NCBI GenBank assembly: GCA_963205465.1
Contig: CAUJKG010000074.1
Location: forward strand, 1 to 9,146
Reading direction: 5' to 3'
Source: Pseudomonadota bacterium
Lineage (GTDB): Bacteria; Pseudomonadota; Alphaproteobacteria; Rhizobiales; Xanthobacteraceae
DNA length: 9,146 bases
Shown: positions 1 to 6,505 of the stretch, in pieces
How the letters are laid out: every line of letters starts with the position of its first letter
Position numbering within the stretch: position 1 is the first letter of the stretch
Notes under the pieces: model-generated
Databases searched by the model: none
The model's input: the letters and a program-made list of their open reading frames with translations, nothing else
Told to the model about the DNA's origin: nothing
Position numbers and translations under genes: made by a program

Positions 1-24
1 GCCCCCGAACCAGCGCGGATTCCG

Positions 25-228
25 ATGACGCTAATCGACCATCACGTGGATACGATCAAGGCGATCGTGCGCGAAGAAGTGCTCAGTCCGGTGAATCCGT
101 ATGGGATGGAGATTGCCGAACAGCTTTCGATTCTGGTCGAAAAATATCTCGCCGAAGAGATGAAAGAAGGCTACGCCGAAATCGCCGGCGACGCCGCCCC
201 GCGCCTGCGGGTCAAAACCAACGTTTAG
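25..228 (+). CDS. Small uncharacterised protein (67 aa, start uncertain)
   Basis: A short ORF that I do not recognise. From the ATG at 25 it encodes 67 residues, rich in Glu, Ile, Val and Ala. The central part (about residues 28-52) looks like an amphipathic helix with many acidic residues, followed by a short basic C-terminus ending RVKTNV. There is no membrane segment, signal peptide or cysteine. The reading frame stays open back to base 1, and no convincing Shine-Dalgarno precedes the ATG, so the gene may begin outside the window and this may be only its C-terminal part. It ends 9 bases before the stop of the convergent DUF2336 gene, so no terminator fits between them. Frame and composition look coding, but the function is unknown. 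Confidence 0.55.
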   Translation: MTLIDHHVDTIKAIVREEVLSPVNPYGMEIAEQLSILVEKYLAEEMKEGYAEIAGDAAPRLRVKTNV

Positions 229-237
229 AAAACCGGA

Positions 238-1377
238 TTACGCCGCAGCGACCAGATCGGCCGTAAAGTGCCGGGCTTCGTCGCGCGCGGCCTCGGTCGC
301 GAACCGGCGCAACAAGGCATAGAGCTCGTCCAGTTCGCCTACGGATTCGGGCGCATAACGCGCAATCACCTGCTCGACCATCGAGCGGCCGAGTGCGGTG
401 TAACCGCGCGTGCCCGCAAATCCCATCTCCTGCACGACCTCGATCGCCGCACGGAACGCGCTATAGGCGCCTTGCGGCAATCCCGCGCGCTCGAACAAGG
501 CGCGGAAGCCATGCCCCGAGCGATCTCCAAGCACGGACGAGATGCGGTTCGGCGACAGGCCGGAAAGTTCGGCGAGCGCATCGATCAGAAAATGCAGATT
601 GCCCGACAGGAGCGCGCGCAACAATAAGGCGCCGGTCAATTGTCCGGTCAGCGCCAGGTGACGCACGAGGGCAGCGACCTGCTCTGGAGTCTGTCCCGCG
701 GCGATCGCCACCGTCGCGCGGTCGCAGGCTTCCCGCGCCACCGACTTTGCGCGATCTTCCGGCAACCATTCGCGATGCGTGACGAAGCGGGCAAGCGTAT
801 CGGCGAGCGTGGAAACCAGCGCTTGTCTGGTTTCGGTCGGAAGATCTTCGCGCGCAAGCAGCGAGTCGCGGACGGCGGCGAGATGCCCATGACGTTCGGC
901 AATACGGGCGAGTCCCGCGCCGGTCATATCGGCACCGGGGTTTTCGATCAAAAGCAGACAGGCTGCGGCATGTCCGACTTCCGCAACTGCCGCGGCAACT
1001 GCGCGGGACAACGCCACGCGCGAAGCGACGGCAAGTTGCAGCCGTTCTTTGCCGCTGGCCGCGAGATCGACCAGTTCGACGTCGAGCAGCACAGGCGAGC
1101 GCTCGATCACGATTTCCGCGATATCGATCTGGTCCTGAGTCAGGCCGAGGATCACCGAACGCGGTGCGTCTTCGCTATTGGCCAGCACGTCCGCCAAGGC
1201 GCGGCGCACGAGCACCGAGGGATCGTCGAGCAGCACCGTCATCGCCGCTTCCGCAGCCATGCGATCTCCGCTTGCAAGATCGGAATAGAGATAAGCGCGG
1301 GCCAGCGCACTCGTCGCATCGGCTCGTTCACCGGGCGGCGCTGTCTGGATCCACTTCAGAAACTGGCGAACGATCAT
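238..1377 (-). CDS. DUF2336 domain protein (HEAT-like helical repeats)
   Basis: A 379-residue, almost entirely helical, Ala/Leu/Arg/Asp-rich protein of the DUF2336 type, a family found mainly in alphaproteobacteria whose biochemical role is not established. The sequence shows HEAT-like units, for example DDPSVLVRRALADVLA at residues 51-66, with further helix pairs through the middle. There is no signal peptide or transmembrane segment, so it is probably cytosolic. The start is well fixed: an in-frame TAG (plus-strand cta at 1381-1383) lies two codons upstream of the ATG. A GGGG run about 8 bases before the ATG could serve as a weak ribosome-binding site. The transglycosylase gene ends 105 bases upstream on the same strand, so the two may be co-transcribed or this gene may have its own promoter. 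Family call confident, role unknown; a scaffold-like role is only inference from the fold. Confidence 0.85.
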   Translation of the reverse strand: MIVRQFLKWIQTAPPGERADATSALARAYLYSDLASGDRMAAEAAMTVLLDDPSVLVRRALADVLANSEDAPRSVILGLTQDQIDIAEIVIERSPVLLDVELVDLAASGKERLQLAVASRVALSRAVAAAVAEVGHAAACLLLIENPGADMTGAGLARIAERHGHLAAVRDSLLAREDLPTETRQALVSTLADTLARFVTHREWLPEDRAKSVAREACDRATVAIAAGQTPEQVAALVRHLALTGQLTGALLLRALLSGNLHFLIDALAELSGLSPNRISSVLGDRSGHGFRALFERAGLPQGAYSAFRAAIEVVQEMGFAGTRGYTALGRSMVEQVIARYAPESVGELDELYALLRRFATEAARDEARHFTADLVAAA

Positions 1378-1482
1378 CGCCTACCCCGCGCATTTCGAAC
1401 CATTGCCAGGTAAGCCTAGGGTGCCTGCGCTTAATAAAGCGTTCACCGTGTCTCTTCAGGTTTCGTTAAGGAATGAAGCCGC

Positions 1483-2511
1483 TCAGGAAGTGCGGCGCAG
1501 GAACGGGTTCACCCCGCCCCACAACGAACGGACATCCTGCGAAATCGGTGAGTCCGGGGTCGGCACCTGATTTTGAAACAACCCGCGAAAGATCGGGCCA
1601 TCGTTCGGGCGTTGCGGATCGTTGTAGGAAAGCGTCGAAACGGTTTGCGTCTGTGCGGCAGGCAGCACGGCCTGCGCGGTAATCACGGGAGTCGTGGAAG
1701 TCACCGCCGCAGGTGCTTGTGCGAGCGCCGTAGGAGCCACACTGCGCACAGGCTGCGTTTCCAGCGTCTGCGTCCGCCATGGCGAGAACAGCGAAGCGAT
1801 CCGCGAGAGCAGATTTGGAATCGGCGAGTTGTCTTCGCTCACCGCAGGCGGATTGGTGATCTGCAGATTGGCGACGGCGGTTGCCGGCGCAACGTTCCGG
1901 ATATTGTCGTGTTTGGAGACGAGCACCCGATAGGTCTCATCGATGCTACGCGCGCCATTGGCCCCGTAGAAGATCGAGCGATTGGCGCGGGCCGCATCGG
2001 GGAAAGCCGCGGCGGCGGAGGCCGCCGGATTGGTCGCGCGCAACGATAAAAAGCGCCTGGCACCGTTCGCGCCGAGAAAATGCGCGATATAGAGCTCGCC
2101 CGCCGAAGGGTCGCGGCCCAATACGTCGCGGATCGCGGCGGCGTTTTTCTTCGAGAATGCCGCAGCCATGGTCGACGCGATTTCCGGATTCTCGCGCAGC
2201 TTCAGAATGTCCGCGCGCGCCTGCGGATCGCGGACGAAATAGTGGCCGTTCGCGGTGCGCTCGATCTGGTTCGCCTGCGCCTGCAAACCGAAGGCCGGGC
2301 CATCCTCCTTGACGGTCTGGAGCCAGGTCGAATCGATGAACTGAAACAGCCCGACCGCCGATGAGGTCTGCGCCGCCGCCTTCGGGTTCAGCGCGGATTC
2401 GCGATAGGCCGTCTTCATGAGATAGTCGAAGCTGATGCCGGTCTGCTGGCTCGCGCTGCGGATTGCAGCGGTAATCCGCTCACCCGTGTTCAGTAGCGAG
2501 TCGAGAAACAT
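1483..2511 (-). CDS. SLT-domain lytic transglycosylase without signal peptide
   Basis: A predicted peptidoglycan lytic transglycosylase, 342 residues, which would cleave the MurNAc-GlcNAc bond to give 1,6-anhydro-MurNAc ends. The SLT (lysozyme-like) fold occupies roughly residues 10-190. Visible motifs are the catalytic-Glu segment YRESALNP (E38), SSAVGLFQFIDSTW (50-63) and the late ELYIAHFLG (139-147). From about residue 200 the protein is a long Ala/Pro/Thr/Gln-rich, probably disordered tail ending in LWGGVNPFLRRTS. The N-terminus (MFLDSLLNTGERITAA) is not a Sec signal peptide and there is no membrane anchor, so export would need another route, such as the flagellar apparatus; that route is inference. 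A GGGGA (plus-strand 2521-2525) lies 9 bases before the ATG, and a hairpin repeat begins immediately upstream of it. No flagellar gene is visible nearby. Confidence 0.87.
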   Translation of the reverse strand: MFLDSLLNTGERITAAIRSASQQTGISFDYLMKTAYRESALNPKAAAQTSSAVGLFQFIDSTWLQTVKEDGPAFGLQAQANQIERTANGHYFVRDPQARADILKLRENPEIASTMAAAFSKKNAAAIRDVLGRDPSAGELYIAHFLGANGARRFLSLRATNPAASAAAAFPDAARANRSIFYGANGARSIDETYRVLVSKHDNIRNVAPATAVANLQITNPPAVSEDNSPIPNLLSRIASLFSPWRTQTLETQPVRSVAPTALAQAPAAVTSTTPVITAQAVLPAAQTQTVSTLSYNDPQRPNDGPIFRGLFQNQVPTPDSPISQDVRSLWGGVNPFLRRTS

Positions 2512-2525
2512 GACCTGGCGTCCCC

Positions 2526-2573
2526 GAGCATGATCCCGAAAGTGCGAAGCGGTTTTCGGAAAAGATCATGCTC
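2526..2573. repeat. Intergenic hairpin repeat, copy 1
   Basis: An imperfect palindrome with a perfect 10-bp outer stem (gagcatgatc 2526-2535 with gatcatgctc 2564-2573) and a 6-bp inner stem (ccgaaa 2536-2541 with tttcgg 2554-2559). The loop is 12 bases and a 4-base aaaa bulge (2560-2563) lies on the right side. A second copy with the same architecture is at 8571-8619. The core resembles short palindromes that I recall as abundant between genes in rhizobia. It lies in the leader of the transglycosylase gene, directly upstream of that gene's probable Shine-Dalgarno, in the 210-base divergent region. No T-tract follows on either strand, so it is not a classical intrinsic terminator. Confidence 0.85.
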
Positions 2574-2709
2574 AATCAAACAGATAACGACGGGTCTGAC
2601 TCCATGCAGTTGAAGCAGACTCTAAGGTCCCGGCCGCTGCCCCTTAGCCGCGGAAAGACCCGCTTGAACCTTGGCTTCTTATGGTAAACGGAACCTTAAC
2701 GACGATTCC

Positions 2710-2714
2710 GGGAG
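2710..2714 (+). promoter_or_regulatory. Ribosome-binding site deciding the MaoC start
   Basis: GGGAG lies 7 bases before the ATG at 2722. The frame is open further upstream to a TTG at 2671, which would add 17 residues (ending SGRKT before the Met), but that TTG has no comparable ribosome-binding site and the extra residues look unlike a MaoC N-terminus. I therefore place the start at 2722. Confidence 0.7.
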
Positions 2715-2721
2715 AAAAACG

Positions 2722-3210
2722 ATGGTCAGCGAAGCGTCCCGCCACCCTCGCGGCGGCCTCTATTTCGAGGATTTTCAGGCGGGCGCCATGATCGAGCATC
2801 GCCTCCGGCGCACGGTCACGCAGATGGACAACATGCTGTTCTCGAACATGACGCTGAACCCGCAGCCGCTCCATATCGACCGCGATTTCTGCGAAAAGGA
2901 AACCCAGTGGGGTCAGCCCCTGATGAATTCCCTTTTCACGCTGGGGCTGATGATCGGCATTTCCGTGAACGACACCACCGTCGGCACCACCATCGGCAAT
3001 CTCGGCATGACCGACGTGAAATTCCCGCATCCGCTGTTCGAAGGCGACACCATACACTGCACGACCGAAGTGCTCGGCAAGCGCGAGTCGAAGTCGCGGC
3101 CGGACGCCGGCATCGTCGACTTCCACCACCGCGCCTATAATCAGGACGGCAAGCTCGTCGCCGAATGCAAGCGGCAGGCTTTCATGCTCAAGCGAAAGAT
3201 CAACGTCTGA
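2722..3210 (+). CDS. MaoC-family acyl-CoA hydratase/dehydratase
   Basis: A single hot-dog-fold protein of 162 residues, in the MaoC/(R)-hydratase superfamily, which adds or removes water at the 2,3-double bond of an enoyl-CoA. The active-site loop reads LNPQPLHID (residues 45-53). Aligned to the classical D-x-N-P-x-H signature, His51 and Pro49 are kept, but the catalytic Asp position is Asn46 and the usual Asn is Gln48. The second half has the typical hot-dog pattern: KFPHPLFEGDTI, then a C-terminal strand HHRAYNQDGKLVAECKRQAFML. The stop overlaps the start of the CoA lyase gene (TGATG), implying coupled translation. Given that partner, a substrate such as itaconyl-CoA, mesaconyl-CoA or a similar branched dicarboxylyl-CoA is plausible; this is inference from context. 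Family call strong, substrate open. Confidence 0.87.
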   Translation: MVSEASRHPRGGLYFEDFQAGAMIEHRLRRTVTQMDNMLFSNMTLNPQPLHIDRDFCEKETQWGQPLMNSLFTLGLMIGISVNDTTVGTTIGNLGMTDVKFPHPLFEGDTIHCTTEVLGKRESKSRPDAGIVDFHHRAYNQDGKLVAECKRQAFMLKRKINV

Positions 3211-4079
3211 TGCGTTCACTGCTTTTCGTTCCGGGCGACTCGCCCCGTAAGCTCGATAAAGGCATAGCCAGCGGCGCCGACGCGTTGCTGCTCGATCTCG
3301 AAGACGCCGTCGCGCCGGATAACAAGCCGAAGGCACGTGAGGTCGTACGCGAATATCTCGCCGCGCATATAGGAAAACCCGAACGCCCCCGCCTCTTCGT
3401 CCGCGTGAACGCGCTCGACACTGGCATGACCGACGACGATCTCGATGTCGTCATGCCGGCGCGACCGGACGGCATACTCTTTCCGAAGAGCCAGCATGGC
3501 GGCGATGTCATTCATCTCGACGCCAAGATCACGGCACGCGAAGCGCTTTACGACATCCACGAAGGAGCGACGCGAATTCTGGTCATCGCCACCGAAAGCG
3601 CGCAGGCGATGTTCGGGCTGCAAAATTATCGCGGCGCGAGCAAGCGCCTCGACGGCATGACCTGGGGCGCGGAAGATCTCTCCGCCGATCTCGGCGCCGA
3701 AACCAATCGCAACGAGCGCGGCGACTATACCGATCCCTATCGCCTCGCCCGCGCACAATGCCTGATCGCGGCGGTCGCCGCCGAAGTAGCGCCGATCGAT
3801 TCCATCTATCCAAATTTCCGGGACGCGGAAGGCCTGAAGCGCGAAGCGCTGGAAGGCCGCCGCGACGGCTTCATCGGCAAGATGGCGATCCACCCGGATC
3901 AGGTGCCGGTCATCAACGAGATTTACACGCCAAATGCAGACTCAATCGCGAAGGCCGAACGCCTCATCGATGCCTTCAAGGCCGCGGGAAATGCCGGGGT
4001 CATCTCGCTCGACGGACAGATGTACGACCAGCCGCATCTGAAGCGCGCGCAACGATTGCTTGCGCGCGTGAAGAAGTAA
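3210..4079 (+). CDS. CitE/HpcH-type CoA-ester lyase
   Basis: A 289-residue TIM-barrel protein of the HpcH/HpaI aldolase, CitE-like group. Members cleave or form malyl-CoA, citramalyl-CoA or beta-methylmalyl-CoA using Mg2+. Motifs seen in order: N-terminal RSLLFVPGD (2-10), DLEDAV (29-34), FVRVN with Arg65, the ILFPKS strand (89-94), the metal-ligand Glu in ATES (E129), WGAEDLSADLG with Asp156 as likely second metal ligand, and GKMAIHPDQ near residue 230. Length is normal for stand-alone bacterial CitE-like lyases, and no citD or citF citrate-lyase subunits are present, so it is not the classical citrate lyase beta subunit. The frame is open upstream to 3165, but the ATG at 3210, overlapping the previous TGA, starts exactly at the conserved MRSLLFVPGD and is preferred. 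Probable substrate is citramalyl-CoA or malyl-CoA; it cannot be fixed from sequence reading. Confidence 0.88.
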   Translation: MRSLLFVPGDSPRKLDKGIASGADALLLDLEDAVAPDNKPKAREVVREYLAAHIGKPERPRLFVRVNALDTGMTDDDLDVVMPARPDGILFPKSQHGGDVIHLDAKITAREALYDIHEGATRILVIATESAQAMFGLQNYRGASKRLDGMTWGAEDLSADLGAETNRNERGDYTDPYRLARAQCLIAAVAAEVAPIDSIYPNFRDAEGLKREALEGRRDGFIGKMAIHPDQVPVINEIYTPNADSIAKAERLIDAFKAAGNAGVISLDGQMYDQPHLKRAQRLLARVKK

Positions 4080-4691
4080 TCAACGCTTCTTTTCGTCGGG
4101 CCGCGTCATCTGGAATAGCTCGGTCACGACCGAATAGTCGCGATAGCCGAGCCGCGCGATCGTCTTCATGGCAGTCACGTCGAGCATGCCATTCCTGACA
4201 TATTGCTCGTCGAAGTGAATACCGACGACCTCGCCGAACACGACATAATTGTCGCGCGGGCCGCCGTCCGCTCCTTTCATGCGAACGATATCGGTCGCCT
4301 TGCATTCGAGCGCACACGGACTTTCCGCGACACGCGGCGGCTTGACGAGCTTCGAAGCCACTGGCGTCAATGCCGCAAGCTCGAAATCGTTCACACCGCG
4401 CGCCACGCTTTGCGAGGTCCGGTTCATTGCTTCGCGCAAATCCCAGGTCGCGAGATTGCAGACGAACTCCATCGTCTCGCTGATATTCGCAACCGAGTCC
4501 TTGAAGCCTTCGCTCGAAAACATCACCATCGGCGGAAACGTCGCGACCCCGTTGAAGAAGCTGTAGGGGGCGAGATTGACGTTGCCGCTTTTGTCGACCG
4601 AACTGATCCATCCGATCGGACGCGGCGCCACGATCGCCTTGAACGGATCGTGCGGCAATCCATGATTGCGCTTCGTGGGCTCGTAGAACAT
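4080..4691 (-). CDS. Flavin reductase-like FMN-binding split-barrel protein
   Basis: A 203-residue protein of the flavin reductase-like domain family, which binds FMN and in several members uses NAD(P)H to supply reduced flavin; others have different redox roles. Characteristic segments are APRPIGWISSVD (22-33), NLAPYSFFNGV (39-49) and FPPMVMFSS (52-60), followed by the strand around MEFVCNL. There is no signal peptide. The ATG follows directly on the TAG of the nitroreductase gene (TAGATG on the minus strand), so the two are almost surely one operon and perhaps translationally coupled. Its TGA abuts the TAA of the convergent lyase gene with no base between. The electron donor and acceptor cannot be read from the sequence. 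Confidence 0.87.
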   Translation of the reverse strand: MFYEPTKRNHGLPHDPFKAIVAPRPIGWISSVDKSGNVNLAPYSFFNGVATFPPMVMFSSEGFKDSVANISETMEFVCNLATWDLREAMNRTSQSVARGVNDFELAALTPVASKLVKPPRVAESPCALECKATDIVRMKGADGGPRDNYVVFGEVVGIHFDEQYVRNGMLDVTAMKTIARLGYRDYSVVTELFQMTRPDEKKR

Positions 4692-5255
4692 CTAGAGCTT
4701 GCTCACGAGTTGCGAGAGGTCGGGACGCCGGCGCTGAAAGACGTCGCCTTTCGGCGTGCCGAGGTGAATGAAGCCGACGATCTGCTCATTATCCCCAAGC
4801 CCGAACAGCTCCTTGCTCGACTTGTCGAACGCCACCCAGCCGGTGAGCCAGTTGGCGCCGAAGCCCATCGCATGCGCCGCATTCAACAGATTCATGCAGA
4901 CCGCGCCCGCGGAAAGCAGTTGCTCGATCTCGGGCACCTTCGGATTCGGCGCAATCTTGCTCACGACCGTCACGATCAGCGGACTGTCCGTGAAGCGAAG
5001 CCGCGGCTTGTCCACCTCGGCTTCCGTCGCGTTCGGATTGCCGCGGCGAAAGTTGGCGACCAGTTTCTCGACCAGCGCCGCGCGCGTTTCTTTCGGATGC
5101 ACGATGAAGCGCCACGGCATCATCATGCCGTGATCGGGCACGCGCGTGGCAATCGTAAGAATCTCGTGCAGTTGCTCCTCGCTTGGCGCGGGAGCCACGA
5201 GGTCCTGGGCCTTGGGGGACGAGCGGGTTTTCAGGAGTTCTAAAGCGTTGGACAT
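4692..5255 (-). CDS. Nitroreductase-family protein, YdjA-like
   Basis: A 187-residue FMN-dependent nitroreductase-fold protein. It resembles E. coli YdjA across its length: MSNALELLKTRSS at the N-terminus (FMN-contact Arg/Ser near 11-13), PAPSEEQLHEIL, RVPDHGMMMPWRF (38-50), then IVTVVSKIAPNPKVPEIEQ, the LLSAGAVCMNLLNAA helix and IVGFIHLGTPKG near the C-terminus. YdjA relatives are small homodimeric NAD(P)H oxidoreductases with poorly defined natural substrates. The frame extends upstream to 5327, which would add 24 residues, but the ATG at 5255 begins exactly where the family begins and has AAAGG 5 bases before it, so I chose that. It is the first gene of a two-gene operon with the flavin reductase-like gene, diverging across 125 bases from the exported-protein gene. 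I found no convincing promoter box in that gap. Confidence 0.88.
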   Translation of the reverse strand: MSNALELLKTRSSPKAQDLVAPAPSEEQLHEILTIATRVPDHGMMMPWRFIVHPKETRAALVEKLVANFRRGNPNATEAEVDKPRLRFTDSPLIVTVVSKIAPNPKVPEIEQLLSAGAVCMNLLNAAHAMGFGANWLTGWVAFDKSSKELFGLGDNEQIVGFIHLGTPKGDVFQRRRPDLSQLVSKL

Positions 5256-5380
5256 GTTGGCCTTTGTCTCGAAAAAGCCCGGGACCGGTAGCATGGAGAG
5301 AAGCACTATCCAACGACCGCCGGGCAAGGCAGACCCTCCCGGCTTGCAATCAGGGGCTTCAGGGCTAAAAGAAACCGGCC

Positions 5381-6487
5381 ATGGCGCGCTTTTTCAGCTT
5401 TCGCGGTCCATTTCTGGCCGTTCTGGTGCTGCTCCTGAGCGCAGGAAGCGGCAGCGCGCAGTGGTTCCCGTTTCAGGGGCCGAATCCCCGGCCCACGCCA
5501 CCGGCCGACATTCCCAACGTCCCGGCTCCAAAAGCCGCTCCGCAATCGCTGCAACCACCGCCGCCACCGCCGCAACATCAACCTCCGCCACAGCAACAGG
5601 TGCAGCCCGCACCCGTGGCGCGGCCCACGCCCGCGGCGAAAGAAGCGCCCCCGCCGGTCAACGCGCCGCTTCGCTTCACGCTCCATCTTGCCGCGCGATA
5701 TTCGCCGGACGGCCCGGCGGTGAACCGCGCGCTTCACTGGCGCGTATTCACCGAACGCCCGGGCACCGATCAGCCGCTGACGCTCATCACCGAATCGAAA
5801 GAGAACTCACCCACGTTTCAGCTCGCACCCGGCCGCTATGTGGTGCATGTCGCCTATGGCCTCGCGAGTTTCGCGCAGCGCGTAAACGTCACCGAGAACA
5901 TGCGCGAAACGCTGATCGTCAATGCAGGCGGCTTGCGTCTTCATGGCCGCGTGGGTGACGCCGTGATCGCGCAGCAGAAACTCCGCTTCGACGTCTACGA
6001 AGGCAACTTCCTGCAACGCACGGCAGGCGAAGGCCAGAAGAACCGCACGACGCGCAGCGAACGCCCTCCCGTCATTCGCGGTGTACTGCCCGGCGATGTC
6101 GTGCTCCTGCCCGCGGGCACCTATTACGTGCAATCGACTTACGGCGAAGGCAATTCGACCATTACCGCCGATGTTCGCATCGAAGCGGGCCGCCTCACCG
6201 ATGCCACCGTGCATCATCGCGCGGCGCAGATCACCTTGCGCCTCGTGCATGCGACCGGCGGCGAAGCCCTCGCCAATACGTCATGGTCCGTGCTGACGCC
6301 CGGCGGCGATGCCATCAAGGAATTCATCGGCGCGTTTCCCTCGATCGTGTTGGCGGACGGCGAATATGTCGCCGTAGCCCGCCACGACGGGCAAACTTAT
6401 CAGGCGAATTTCAAGGTCGTCGCCGGTCAGGATCGCGAAGTCGAAGTGCTCGCACGCGGCGAGAACCGGGCACAGACGCAGAACTGA
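5381..6487 (+). CDS. Exported protein: Pro-rich linker, three similar beta units
   Basis: I do not recognise a named family. The 368 residues begin with a good signal peptide: basic MARFFSFR, hydrophobic FLAVLVLLLSA (11-21), probable cleavage after GSA26. No lipobox Cys is present, so the product is periplasmic or secreted. Residues 34-96 are a proline/glutamine-rich linker with runs of Pro and Gln. Residues 97-358 appear to hold three related beta-sandwich-like units, each containing a core L-x-x-G-x-Y: LAPGRY (148-153), LPAGTY (243-248) and LADGEY (324-329), followed by alternating strands. Units of this look resemble carboxypeptidase-regulatory or Ig-like folds; that is inference. The start is fixed by an in-frame TAA at 5366-5368. 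It stands alone between a divergent and a convergent operon. Binding or envelope-structure roles are possible; no catalytic motif is visible. Confidence 0.8.
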   Translation: MARFFSFRGPFLAVLVLLLSAGSGSAQWFPFQGPNPRPTPPADIPNVPAPKAAPQSLQPPPPPPQHQPPPQQQVQPAPVARPTPAAKEAPPPVNAPLRFTLHLAARYSPDGPAVNRALHWRVFTERPGTDQPLTLITESKENSPTFQLAPGRYVVHVAYGLASFAQRVNVTENMRETLIVNAGGLRLHGRVGDAVIAQQKLRFDVYEGNFLQRTAGEGQKNRTTRSERPPVIRGVLPGDVVLLPAGTYYVQSTYGEGNSTITADVRIEAGRLTDATVHHRAAQITLRLVHATGGEALANTSWSVLTPGGDAIKEFIGAFPSIVLADGEYVAVARHDGQTYQANFKVVAGQDREVEVLARGENRAQTQN

Positions 6488-6505
6488 CGGACTACTTCTC
6501 AGATT

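Noticed and set aside
640..1413. A 257-codon plus-strand ORF antisense to the DUF2336 gene
   Set aside because: Shadow frame; the minus-strand protein has a coherent helical-repeat pattern and a recognised family.
1428..1469. CtrA-type site or promoter upstream of the DUF2336 gene
   Set aside because: TTAA occurs at 1431-1434 and 1466-1469, but the spacing is far from TTAA-N7-TTAA. The short dyad cgctt-aata-aagcg (1428-1441) is too weak to call.
2644..3336. A 230-codon minus-strand ORF across the MaoC/lyase junction
   Set aside because: It covers parts of two recognised plus-strand genes and has no recognisable domain of its own.
4203..5243. A 346-codon plus-strand ORF antisense to the flavoenzyme pair
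   Set aside because: It spans two real genes on the opposite strand, its translation is Arg/His-heavy, and no domain is visible.
5256..5380. Sigma-70-like promoter in the divergent gap (TTGCAA near 5344 plus a downstream hexamer) and a gccggg/cccggc dyad at 5319-5343
   Set aside because: The -10 match with 17-base spacing is poor (aaaaga), and short GC-only dyads are expected by chance at this composition.
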